From the NCBI RefSeq assembly GCF_008274825.1, contig NZ_CP030848.1, positions 3,719,618 to 3,783,617 on the forward strand: a stretch of 64,000 bases of DNA, read 5' to 3'. The notes under the pieces were generated by a model. That model saw only the letters and a list, made by a program, of their open reading frames with translations. It had not been told where the DNA came from and ran no database searches. This DNA is from Sphingobacterium hotanense (GTDB lineage Bacteria; Bacteroidota; Bacteroidia; Sphingobacteriales; Sphingobacteriaceae). Positions within the stretch are counted from its first letter, which is position 1; each line of letters begins with the position of its first letter. Positions 19,014-27,345 of the stretch are shown in pieces. The position numbers and the translations under genes were made by a program.

Positions 19014-19082
19014 GATAATATCAAAGAATTGGACTATCAATTACTTAACTTTTATCAGATATTTTGCTTTATTATGATATTG

Positions 19083-19607
19083 CTAAGCATTTAGCTCTTT
19101 TTTCAACAAAACTTGCGTTTGCAGGTTCACATTTTCGCCCTTCTGGTTAGAATAAGCCAATACTTCCTCCACAAAAGCATCAATCGACCCAACTTTAGCA
19201 CCGGTATTTCGAATCAAATCGACCGTATATTTCTTCAATTGCAATACCGCCAACCAAGCCGCATCGCTAACGTATAATTGTTGGGTATAATTATGTTCAA
19301 ACTCCGCCTCAATATCGCCAATTAACGTCTGCTGAAACTGCTCTACCGTCAAATCGCTCGAATAATTACGCTGCATTACCTGTTGCACATCCATACGATG
19401 CACTAATAACAAAAGCCTTTCATAAGCGGAGGTTCTCAAGGTTTCCTTGCCCACAGCTTTTGGTCGCTTCATGACGTTTAGCTTCACAAAAAAGCGCTCT
19501 ATTTTTGGCCATGCTAGCCTAAAAGCAAGCAGCAGACCTGCAAAAACGCCAAATGCAACAACAAACAATGATTTAAAAAAATCAATTAATTCCGGGCTCA
19601 AACTCAT
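19083..19607 (-). CDS. Membrane-anchored hypothetical protein
   Basis: A 174-residue protein with one N-terminal membrane helix (about 9-30) followed by a mostly helical cytosolic part. I recognise no catalytic motif. Similar single-anchor proteins are common as uncharacterised genes in Sphingobacteriia. It is divergent from the Fe-S carrier gene, with 89 bp between the two starts. Confidence 0.75.
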   Translation of the reverse strand: MSLSPELIDFFKSLFVVAFGVFAGLLLAFRLAWPKIERFFVKLNVMKRPKAVGKETLRTSAYERLLLLVHRMDVQQVMQRNYSSDLTVEQFQQTLIGDIEAEFEHNYTQQLYVSDAAWLAVLQLKKYTVDLIRNTGAKVGSIDAFVEEVLAYSNQKGENVNLQTQVLLKKELNA

Positions 19608-19662
19608 ACTGTTACCTGATTGTCAAAAATGTCCTAAATGTTAAATAATGCCTAAAAATATG

Positions 19663-19670
19663 TAATTTTG
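19663..19670 (+). promoter_or_regulatory. -7 box of the Fe-S carrier gene
   Basis: TAATTTTG, an exact TAnnTTTG match, 26 bp before the ATG at 19697. A purine-rich AGGAAAGG lies just upstream of the start. Confidence 0.55.
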
Positions 19671-19696
19671 TTAAACAATTTATACGAGGAAAGGAT

Positions 19697-20050
19697 ATGG
19701 CATCAGATAATTTAACAGCAGTAGCGCCAGTAACACTTACTGAAGGGGCGCTAAAAGAACTAAAAAAGTTGATCGACCAACAGGAAATCAGTGAAGATTT
19801 CGGACTTCGTGTTGGCGTTGAAGGAGGTGGCTGTTCGGGAATGAGCTATATATTAGGCTTCGATCAAAAGAAAGATGGCGACACCGAATATGAAATCCAT
19901 GGCATCCGTTTATTTATGAACAAAGCGCATGGCCTTTATCTTGCAGGTATGGAAATCGACTTCAAAAACGGTCTCGATGCTCGAGGATTTACGTTCAATA
20001 ACCCAAACGCAACTAGCACCTGCGGATGCGGAAGTAGCTTCTCAGCATAA
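19697..20050 (+). CDS. A-type iron-sulfur cluster carrier (HesB/IscA family)
   Basis: A 117-residue carrier that passes Fe-S clusters to target proteins. The three ligand cysteines are present: Cys in GGGCSGMSY and the CGCG pair in STCGCGSSF at the C-terminus. Whether it is IscA, SufA or ErpA cannot be told from sequence alone, and no suf or isc genes are adjacent. Block A of the intergenic module starts about 10 bp after the stop. Confidence 0.95.
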   Translation: MASDNLTAVAPVTLTEGALKELKKLIDQQEISEDFGLRVGVEGGGCSGMSYILGFDQKKDGDTEYEIHGIRLFMNKAHGLYLAGMEIDFKNGLDARGFTFNNPNATSTCGCGSSFSA

Positions 20051-20056
20051 CATTTT

Positions 20057-20152
20057 TTAGATATTAGACATTAGATTTTAGATATTAGAATTACAGGGCG
20101 CCGAAAGGACGCCTTTTTTTTTGAAATAGTAGTTAGTAGTAAGTATTTAGTA
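20057..20152. repeat. Left end of intergenic module 1 (blocks A, T, B)
   Basis: Block A (20057-20090, TAGATATTAGACATTAG type), a GGCGCC-type hairpin with a GAAA loop and nine Ts (20097-20121, a likely terminator for the Fe-S carrier gene), then block B (20127-20152, TAGTAGTTAGTATTTAG type). The IS982-type element interrupts block B. Confidence 0.8.
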
Positions 20153-21185
20153 ATGCGAATTAAGGGTTGAAATATATTGGAAAAAGCTTCTTAAAAAGAG
20201 GGTCGAAAACTTGTATAAAAGCCTGATTATCAGTATATTTATAATGTTCCTTAAGCATTATAAAAGAACATGATCAATCAGGCCAAGGCTCTAAAATTAA
20301 TAAAATTATACCAGTATGTGTGTGATAAATATGACAGTGAACTGCAATATTACTGTCAGCGATTTTCAAACAATAACAAACCTGACTTTACTGATCAGGA
20401 GGTTTTGACCATCTATTTATTCAGTGTGCACGAGGAACAGCGGCTAAGGATCAAGCAGATTCATAAATTCGCCTCGGATTATCTGATGGATTGGTTTCCC
20501 AAGCTAACTTCGTACGTAGCATTCAACACCCGTATCAACCGCCTTTTTGATGTTTTGAGATCTCTCTGTCAGTCAGTTATAGAGGACTTTGCTCCAGAAG
20601 AGTGCTCCAGAGAATTTTCCCTACTGGACTCTATGCCCATCATAACCTGCAGTGGGACTAGAAGAGCAAAGGTAGCTCTGGAGATAACGGATAAAAGCTT
20701 CTGCTCAACGAAGAGGCTTTGGTATTTTGGATTAAAACTTCATGCGCTCAACAGCTATAACAAATCCACGCTGCCTCGTCCGGAAAGCATAGTAATAAGC
20801 AAGGCATCTGAAAGTGACCTGAACATATTTAAGGAGAATTGGGCATCCATCGCAGGTAGGACGTTCTTTGGTGACAAGATATACCGTGACGCCCCATTCT
20901 TCGAGTGGTTTTATAAAGAAAAGAAATCAATTATGTATACCCCGATAAGGGAAACCCAAGGAAAGCCGGATTGTTTAAAAAACAGGGATCGTGCTTATAA
21001 TGATCTGTTTTCAAGAGCAGTATCTAGGGTAAGACAACCAATCGAATCCTTTTTTAATTGGATAAATGAAAAAACACAGATACAAAACGCAAGTAAGGTC
21101 AGATCTACCAAAGGACTATTAGTACATGTGTTCGGTAAATTAACAGCCTGTTTCATAAAGCCTATTTTCAAGCCTTAATTCGCAT
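20153..21185 (+). mobile_element. IS982-family insertion sequence
   Basis: An element of about 1,033 bp with near-perfect terminal inverted repeats. The left end is ATGCGAATTAAGGGTTGAA, and the right end is its complement with one mismatch (21167-21185). TAGTA occurs directly outside both ends (20148-20152 and 21186-21190), a plausible 5-bp target duplication. Because the flanks are themselves TAGTAG-rich, the exact edges could shift by 1-2 bp. It carries one intact transposase gene. Confidence 0.85.
20270..21178 (+). CDS. IS982-family transposase
   Basis: Intact 302-residue DDE transposase. An N-terminal helical region (DQEVLTIYLFS) is followed by the first catalytic Asp in SLLDSMPIITC, the second near FFGDKIYRD, and a Glu in RQPIESFFNWI. 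This spacing is that of IS982 transposases. The gene fills most of the element, with the stop a few bp before the right inverted repeat. The element therefore looks potentially active. Confidence 0.92.
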   Translation: MINQAKALKLIKLYQYVCDKYDSELQYYCQRFSNNNKPDFTDQEVLTIYLFSVHEEQRLRIKQIHKFASDYLMDWFPKLTSYVAFNTRINRLFDVLRSLCQSVIEDFAPEECSREFSLLDSMPIITCSGTRRAKVALEITDKSFCSTKRLWYFGLKLHALNSYNKSTLPRPESIVISKASESDLNIFKENWASIAGRTFFGDKIYRDAPFFEWFYKEKKSIMYTPIRETQGKPDCLKNRDRAYNDLFSRAVSRVRQPIESFFNWINEKTQIQNASKVRSTKGLLVHVFGKLTACFIKPIFKP

Positions 21186-21199
21186 TAGTAGTTAGTATT

Positions 21200-21445
21200 T
21201 CCTCTATAAATACTAATCGAACCAGCCTTTAAAGATCATCTAAAGGCTTGTTTCTATTTGATTAGGCATAGTCTTGCTTTACCAGGCATTTGCCTAGTCC
21301 GCTTTTAAATAATAATAATTTCCTCTACGAGCTTTTAGCTCACACGCAATTTCTTGCCAGAAAGTTCCTTATTATGCCAGTTTAGAAATCGGGGTATAGT
21401 CCACCATAAATACTAGGGCCTTGGTACTTTCCTTTAAAAGGCCTG
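21200..21445 (-). ncRNA. Possible bridge-RNA region of the IS110 element
   Basis: The non-coding stretch downstream of the transposase contains several stems: AGCCTTTA (21224-21231) with TAAAGGCT (21241-21248); TAGGCA with TGCCTA near 21263-21296; and a 10-bp stem with a 2-base bulge between 21413-21422 and 21438-21449. Known for the family: IS110/IS1111 recombinases use a bridge RNA made from a non-coding end, which is 3' of the gene in the IS1111 group. That this stretch encodes one is inference. Confidence 0.35.
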
Positions 21446-22564
21446 CTAGATTGCTTGGGCAAAATAGGGTTCCTTTTTGGCTAATATGTTCCAAATTATC
21501 ACCAACAGCTTTCTAGCATTTGCTATAAGCGCTTTGTTGTGGTGCATTCTTTTTCTGAATCGTTGATATCGCGCCATAAAAGCGCTTCCCTTTGTTCTGG
21601 ATGCTCCCCAAGCACATTGTACGAGCATCAAGCGAAGATATTTATTTCCGTGTAGGGTCTTTCTTCCTTTAATCTTACCCGCACTTTGGTCGTTCCGCGG
21701 TCTAAGACCGGTCCAGCCTACTAAGGCTGTTGCCGATGTAAAGAATTTCATGTCCGTCCCTATTTCAGAAATGATACAGGCAGCTGCGTGCTCTTTCACT
21801 CCAGGTATGGTCACCAATAGTTCCATTTGAAGATTGAAATGCTGATAGCATAGCTTCAGTAACTCTTTCTTGCAGAATTCGAGCTGATCATGGTGGAAAT
21901 TGATATCCTCCACGATCATCCTCAATATCTCGATGTCTACTGAAGTGAATGTTCCTGTAAGCGAAGCTCGGATCGTTTCCGCGCCGCTTTTCCTAACAAT
22001 CCGAGCATGGACCAAGCTCAATAAATAATCCGGGTTCAAATGATTCTTAGCGATAGCCTGAACAACTTTCTTCATGGACTTGCAGCCGATATCAGAGACG
22101 TAATTACTCAAACGGATGTTGCATCTTTGAAGCATCTCATCCATTTCCTGTTCACTGCGACGCAATTGTTTGTTGAGCTTGGTAATCTTACGGTTGTAAA
22201 GCCGCAATTGTTGGATGATGCTAGGAGGAACAAAGCTCCCTTTAATCAGATCCTTCATCAAAACCGTAGCGATCCACTCGGCATCCTTGACATCGGACTT
22301 CCTTCCAGGAACCTGCTTGATGAACAGTGGATTGACCAATTTAACATCAAAATCCGATTCTAGAATATTCCATAACGGGTACCAATAGATACTGGTGCTC
22401 TCCATGGCAACAAGTCCGACACCATGATCAACAAGCGTGTCACGAAGCCGTTCAAGGTCAGGGGTTAAAGTCTTAAAAACCTCTTCATACTTTTCGTTGT
22501 TTTCACTTAGAATGCACATAAAAACACTATCTTTATGTACATCAAGACCACAAAATTTTTCCAT
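21446..22564 (-). CDS. IS110-family transposase/recombinase
   Basis: Intact 372-residue DEDD-type recombinase. The N-terminal RuvC-like domain has GLDVHKDSVFMCIL (first Asp), MESTSIYWYPLW (Glu) and KSDVKDAEWIA (Asp pair). The C-terminal Transposase_20 domain has LLVTIPGVKEHAA, LVGWTGLRPRNDQSAG, GRKTLHGNKYLR and a conserved Ser in WGASRTKGS. A coiled helix joins the two. It is the only gene of the element. Confidence 0.95.
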   Translation of the reverse strand: MEKFCGLDVHKDSVFMCILSENNEKYEEVFKTLTPDLERLRDTLVDHGVGLVAMESTSIYWYPLWNILESDFDVKLVNPLFIKQVPGRKSDVKDAEWIATVLMKDLIKGSFVPPSIIQQLRLYNRKITKLNKQLRRSEQEMDEMLQRCNIRLSNYVSDIGCKSMKKVVQAIAKNHLNPDYLLSLVHARIVRKSGAETIRASLTGTFTSVDIEILRMIVEDINFHHDQLEFCKKELLKLCYQHFNLQMELLVTIPGVKEHAAACIISEIGTDMKFFTSATALVGWTGLRPRNDQSAGKIKGRKTLHGNKYLRLMLVQCAWGASRTKGSAFMARYQRFRKRMHHNKALIANARKLLVIIWNILAKKEPYFAQAI

Positions 22565-22663
22565 AATTATGTTCTATAATTAATACTATAATGGAAACAA
22601 AGTTGTGGTCTTCTTGATTTTTATTCCACGCAGTTATAATTCTACAAATTCATATATCAGTTT

Positions 22664-23345
22664 AGTAGTTAGACCCTGTCTTGAAATAGGAAGGGACGGA
22701 TGCAAGGATTATAAGGATGTTTTGTTTTGAACATTTGGTTTCGAAAGGGCCGTTTGTTTGGAACCAGGAAAGGAAGGATTTAAGGATGAGCAGGATCATG
22801 TAGAGTTTTGGATGATGGTATGGGCTTCGTGCGTTAAAGGAGACGTTTAGTGAATCGTCTCCTTTAACGAATAATATCAAAAAAATATGCTAAGTGCATA
22901 CCAATATCCAACATGCCCGATCCTGACAATCCTTGCATCCTTCCTTTCCTGGTTCAGAACAAAACATCCTGATAATCCTTGCATCCTTCCTTTCCCGGCT
23001 CAAGAAACAACCTCCTGCAAATCCTTGCATCGTTCCTTTCCCGGCTTAAAACAAAACATCCTGCAAATCCTTGCATCGTTCCTTTCCCGGCTCAAAACAA
23101 AACATCCTGCAAATCCTTGCATCCTTCCTTTCCTAGTTCAGACAACTCAAATAGCAAAAGGCGCCTAATAAGCGCCTTGCTCTAATATCTAACGTCTGAT
23201 ATCTAAAATCTAATTCCGCAATAGGTCTTAATACTAACTACTAAATACTAACTACTAACATAACCCCAATCAAACCCAATTGGGAGCGGGTTTGATTGGG
23301 TTATGAAAGGGATTTGAAAGGGTTATGAAAGGGTTATGAGTTAAG
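22664..23345. repeat. Right part of intergenic module 1 (B, C, C', T', A', B', D')
   Basis: After a remnant of block B come two forward C blocks (22683-22715, and around 22752-22795 with GGAACCAGGAAAGGAAGGAT). Then comes a perfect 14-bp hairpin (22832-22845 with 22856-22869) and a five-copy reverse C array (22921-23140). The module ends with the inverted GGCGC hairpin T' (23158-23178), block A' (23181-23214), block B' (23230-23259) and hairpin D' (23260-23304) with GAAAGGGTTAT tandem copies. Short open frames here follow the repeat period and are not genes. Confidence 0.85.
22921..23140. repeat. 46-bp tandem repeat, five copies
   Basis: The word ATCCTTGCATC recurs at 22929, 22975, 23021, 23067 and 23113, exactly 46 bp apart each time. 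Each unit holds an inverted C block (TTCCTTTCC core) and an AAACATCCTG joint, with a few substitutions between copies. It has no CRISPR-like unique spacers. Confidence 0.9.
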
Positions 23346-23490
23346 CGAAGTAGCATGCAGTCTCGACCTACCTAGCATTCAATCTGTGTTTATTGGAAAA
23401 AAATAGTACATAGGAGTTACCTGTTGCTATTTTTCCTTTCCTTTAAAATCACTAAATTAGCGACCTTTAAAAATAGAATAAGAACTCGTG

Positions 23491-26400
23491 ATGTATAAGG
23501 AATATAAGCAGTTAAACTTACCAGAAATCGGCAAAGAAGTATTGAAACGTTGGGGTGCGGAGAACATCTTTGAGAAAAGTATTGTTAACCGTCCGGCGAG
23601 TAAGCCATACACATTCTACGAAGGTCCGCCTTCGGCGAACGGTATGCCAGGTATTCACCACGTGATGGCGCGCGCTATCAAAGATATTTTCTGTCGCTAC
23701 AAAACCTTAAAGGGATTTCAGGTAAAACGTAAGGGCGGTTGGGATACCCACGGTCTGCCGATTGAGTTGGCTGTTGAAAAAACCTTAGGCATTACTAAAG
23801 AGGATATCGGCAAGAAAATCTCGGTAGAGGAATACAATGATGCCTGTCGTAAAGAGGTAATGAAGTACACCGATGTTTGGAACGACCTTACTGAAAAGAT
23901 GGGTTACTGGGTCGACCTTGAGCATCCTTACATCACTTACGAAAACGAGTACATCGAAACCCTATGGTACCTTTTAAAAGACCTTTACAAAAAAGGCTTA
24001 CTTTATAAGGGCTATACAATCCAACCTTATTCGCCAGCTGCAGGAACAGGTTTGAGTTCGCACGAACTGAACCAACCCGGCACTTACAAAGACGTGAAGG
24101 ACACAACCATTGTGGCTGAGTTCCGCTTGGATAAAGCGCAAATCCATCCCCTGATGGACCGCCTTGTTGATAACGACATCGAGGATGTAGCATTTATCGC
24201 TTGGACAACTACACCATGGACGCTTCCGAGCAACACGGCATTAGTAGTCGGCAAGAATATCGACTATGTTAAGATCAAGACATTCAACCAATATACGGGA
24301 GCTCCGGTTTCTGTTGTATTAGCAAAAGCCTTAATCTCTAAACATTTCAAAGCTGAAGGACAGCAAGTGTCTTTCCAAGACTATAAACTTGGCGACAAAG
24401 TTATCCCTTGGGAAGTAGCTTCGGAATTCAAAGGCGAGGAATTAGCAGGATTGCGCTATCATCAACTGATGCCTTACATCACTTCAGATGAATTGATGGA
24501 TAAAGCATTCCGCGTCATCATCGGCGACTTCGTGACTACGGAGGACGGTACAGGTATCGTGCATGCGGCGCCGACCTATGGTGGAGATGACTTTAAAGTA
24601 GCTCGTGAAAACGGCGTACCAGCAATTTTGGTGAAAGATGAAAACGGCAAAGATGTTCCTACAGTAGATCGTACAGGTCGTTTTGTGAAAGAGATTACCG
24701 ATTTCGCAGGACGTTTCGTGAAAGAGGAATACTACTCTGCCGAAGAGCGCGCAGATAAGGATTTCCGTCCGACCGATGTATTGATTGCTATCAAATTAAA
24801 AGAAGAGAACAAAGCGTTTGACGTTAAGAAATACGAACACACCTACCCACACTGTTGGCGTACTGACAAACCGGTATTATACTATCCGTTAGATAGCTGG
24901 TTTATCCGCACAACGGCGTTGAAAGACGAGTTGGTAGCTTTAAATAAAACAATCAACTGGAAACCGGAAGCTACAGGATCGGGCCGTTTTGGAAACTGGC
25001 TTGAAAACTTGGTAGACTGGAACCTTTCGCGTTCTCGCTACTGGGGTACTCCGCTTCCAATCTGGCGTTCAGAAGACGAAAACGAAGAAATCTGCGTGGG
25101 CTCGATGCCAGAATTAAAAGCTTTATTAGAAGCAGCTGTTCAATCGGATGCCTTAACAGCAGAAGAAAAAGCGGTGAACCAATCTTATTTAGATAAATTC
25201 GGAACCGATCAGCTAGATCTTCACCGTCCATATGTAGATGATATCATCTTGGTATCTGAGGGTGGTCAGAAGCTATATCGTGAACCTGATTTGATCGACG
25301 TTTGGTTCGATTCGGGCGCCATGCCATATGCGCAGTGGGGCTTAGATTACGATAAATTAGAGCGCGGCGAAGCATTACCATTCAAAGAAGAATACTTCTC
25401 TGCATTCCCGGCGGATTTTATTGCTGAGGGCGTAGACCAAACACGTGGATGGTTCTTCACATTGCATGCGATCTCTACGATGGTCCGTGGTTCTGTGGCC
25501 TTCAAAAACGTTGTTTCTAACGGTCTGGTATTAGACAAGAACGGCAACAAGATGTCCAAACGTTTGGGCAATGGTGTCGATCCGTTTGCAACGATCGAGA
25601 AGTACTCGGCGGATGCAACACGTTGGTATATGATCAGCAATGCCGCTCCTTGGGATAACTTGAAATTCAACGAAGAAGGATTAGACGAGGTTCGTCGTAA
25701 GTTCTTCGGTACGTTATATAATACTTATGCTTTCTTCGCTCTTTACGCGAACATAGATAAATTCAGCTATGCAGAGCCAGATATCGCTATTGAGGAGCGT
25801 CCGGAAATCGATAGATGGATTATTTCCTTGTTGAACAGCTTGAGCAAAGAGGTTGATGAGTACTACGCGGATTACGAGCCTACGAAAGCTGCTCGCGCCA
25901 TCCAGAATTTCGTGGATGAGCATTTAAGCAACTGGTATGTTCGCTTGTGTCGCCGTCGTTTCTGGAAAGGCGAATACTCTACGGACAAGATTTCCGCATA
26001 CCAAACGCTCTATACTTGTTTGGATACGATTGCGAAATTGATATCTCCAATTTCTCCATTCTTTGCAGATCAGCTGTATTTAGATCTAAATGCGGCAACG
26101 AAGAAAGAACAGTTCGAGTCTGTACATTTAGCTGACTTCCCTGCTTACCATTCCGAATTGGTCGACAAGGCATTGGAAGAACGCATGGCCTTAGCTCAGG
26201 ATATCTCATCATTAGCGTTATCATTACGTAAGAAATCGGGTATCAATGTTCGTCAACCGTTGAGTAAAATCCTAGTTCCGGTATTAGATAGTTCTTTCCA
26301 AGAGAAGGTAGAGAAAGTAAAAGATTTGATACTTTCGGAGACCAACATCAAGGATATTGAGTTTATCACGGATACAACGGGAATCATTAAAAAGAAGATC

Positions 26401-26904
26401 AAGCCTAATTTCAAGGCGCTCGGTGCAAAAGTTGGTAAAGACATGAAAACTGTTGCTGCGGCTATCCAAGCGATGAGTGCGGAGCAAATTAGCGAGCTTG
26501 AAATAAATGGAAATATCGCGTTAACTGGCACGGAATATGTTATTAGCAGTGAAGATGTAGAAATCATCGCAGAGGATGTTGAGGGGTGGCAGGTAGCCAA
26601 TTTAGGTCGTTTAACAGTTGCGTTAGACGTTCATATCACACCGGAGTTGAAAGACGAAGGTTTGGCTCGCGAACTAATTAACCGTATTCAAAACTTGCGT
26701 AAAGACAAGGGATTTGAAGTTACCGACCGTATTGCAGTTACCTTAAGTCAAAATACTGAAATTCAACAAGCTGTAGAAAATAATTTCTCGTATATTTGTA
26801 CGGAAATTTTGGCTGACGCCCTTAAAATCGACAATTCGCTGGTAATAGGGGAACCTATTGAAGTCGATGGTAAGAATTTATTGCTATTAATCGAAAAAAA
26901 TTAA
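23491..26904 (+). CDS. ileS: Isoleucyl-tRNA synthetase
   Basis: Class I aminoacyl-tRNA synthetase of 1,137 residues. The HIGH-type motif is in GPPSANGMPGIHHVMAR near residue 50, the CP1 editing domain lies at about 190-400 with WTTTPWTLPSN, and the KMSKR motif is in NKMSKRLGNGVDP near 690, followed by the anticodon-binding domain. The length and the WDTHGLPIE context fit the longer, eukaryotic-like IleRS type found in many Bacteroidota, a type linked to mupirocin tolerance. The ATG at 23491 is preferred to the GTG directly before it. Confidence 0.97.
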   Translation: MYKEYKQLNLPEIGKEVLKRWGAENIFEKSIVNRPASKPYTFYEGPPSANGMPGIHHVMARAIKDIFCRYKTLKGFQVKRKGGWDTHGLPIELAVEKTLGITKEDIGKKISVEEYNDACRKEVMKYTDVWNDLTEKMGYWVDLEHPYITYENEYIETLWYLLKDLYKKGLLYKGYTIQPYSPAAGTGLSSHELNQPGTYKDVKDTTIVAEFRLDKAQIHPLMDRLVDNDIEDVAFIAWTTTPWTLPSNTALVVGKNIDYVKIKTFNQYTGAPVSVVLAKALISKHFKAEGQQVSFQDYKLGDKVIPWEVASEFKGEELAGLRYHQLMPYITSDELMDKAFRVIIGDFVTTEDGTGIVHAAPTYGGDDFKVARENGVPAILVKDENGKDVPTVDRTGRFVKEITDFAGRFVKEEYYSAEERADKDFRPTDVLIAIKLKEENKAFDVKKYEHTYPHCWRTDKPVLYYPLDSWFIRTTALKDELVALNKTINWKPEATGSGRFGNWLENLVDWNLSRSRYWGTPLPIWRSEDENEEICVGSMPELKALLEAAVQSDALTAEEKAVNQSYLDKFGTDQLDLHRPYVDDIILVSEGGQKLYREPDLIDVWFDSGAMPYAQWGLDYDKLERGEALPFKEEYFSAFPADFIAEGVDQTRGWFFTLHAISTMVRGSVAFKNVVSNGLVLDKNGNKMSKRLGNGVDPFATIEKYSADATRWYMISNAAPWDNLKFNEEGLDEVRRKFFGTLYNTYAFFALYANIDKFSYAEPDIAIEERPEIDRWIISLLNSLSKEVDEYYADYEPTKAARAIQNFVDEHLSNWYVRLCRRRFWKGEYSTDKISAYQTLYTCLDTIAKLISPISPFFADQLYLDLNAATKKEQFESVHLADFPAYHSELVDKALEERMALAQDISSLALSLRKKSGINVRQPLSKILVPVLDSSFQEKVEKVKDLILSETNIKDIEFITDTTGIIKKKIKPNFKALGAKVGKDMKTVAAAIQAMSAEQISELEINGNIALTGTEYVISSEDVEIIAEDVEGWQVANLGRLTVALDVHITPELKDEGLARELINRIQNLRKDKGFEVTDRIAVTLSQNTEIQQAVENNFSYICTEILADALKIDNSLVIGEPIEVDGKNLLLLIEKN

Positions 26905-26907
26905 AGT

Positions 26908-27291
26908 ATGGGAAACACAGAAAAAACTAGGTACAGCGATGCTGAATTACAAGAGTTCAAAGCAATAATTCTTGAGAAGTTACGTATTGCGCGTGAAGAG
27001 TTGTCATCATTGACAAAATCATTAAGTAATAGCAATGCAAACGGAACGGACGATACAGCAGGTACTTACAAAACATTAGAAGACGGATCAGCAACCTTGG
27101 AGAAAGAGCAAATCAACCAATTGGCTGCACGTCAGAAAAAATTTATGGACAACCTTGAGGCGGCGTTAGTGCGCATCGAGAACAAGACCTACGGTGTTTG
27201 TAGAGAAACTGGAAAGCTTATCCAGAAAGAAAGATTAAAAGCAGTACCTCATACGACATTGAGTATTGAGGCGAAAAACAAACAATATTAA
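26908..27291 (+). CDS. DksA/TraR-like protein with degenerate zinc finger
   Basis: A 127-residue protein with an N-terminal coiled-coil and a C-terminal segment in the place of the DksA/TraR zinc finger (KTYGVCRETGKLIQKERLKAVPHTT). Only one of the four usual zinc cysteines remains, so it probably folds without zinc. Such proteins bind RNA polymerase through the secondary channel in better-studied relatives. The gene starts 3 bp after ileS and is followed by a terminator-like hairpin and lspA. Confidence 0.88.
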   Translation: MGNTEKTRYSDAELQEFKAIILEKLRIAREELSSLTKSLSNSNANGTDDTAGTYKTLEDGSATLEKEQINQLAARQKKFMDNLEAALVRIENKTYGVCRETGKLIQKERLKAVPHTTLSIEAKNKQY

Positions 27292-27307
27292 GCAAAAGAT
27301 TAGCTCC

Positions 27308-27338
27308 AATGGTCTTTGTATTCACAAAGACCATTTTT
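27308..27338 (+). terminator. Terminator between the DksA-like gene and lspA
   Basis: Perfect 12-bp stem AATGGTCTTTGT (27308-27319) with ACAAAGACCATT (27324-27335), loop ATTC, and a T run. It ends only 8 bp before the lspA ATG, so read-through or an internal promoter is needed for lspA expression. Confidence 0.85.
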
Positions 27339-27345
27339 ATGTATT

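Larger units (their letters stand above)
21191..22663 (-). mobile_element. IS110-family insertion sequence (edges approximate)
   Basis: An IS110-type transposase gene with about 255 bp of non-coding DNA on its 3' side and about 100 bp on its 5' side, lying between two pieces of block B (TAGTAGTTAG at 21186-21200 and 22664-22673). IS110 elements lack clear terminal repeats and target duplications, so the given limits are only where repeat-like flanking DNA resumes. It sits almost against the IS982-type element. Confidence 0.7.

Noticed and set aside
22921..23140. CRISPR array
   Set aside because: The units differ from each other throughout, there are no unique spacers between constant repeats, and no cas genes are near.
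22887..23168. Overlapping frames of 68-93 codons in the 46-bp repeat array
   Set aside because: The predicted peptides repeat with the 46-bp DNA period and only stay open because the repeat lacks stops. They have no start signal or known family.
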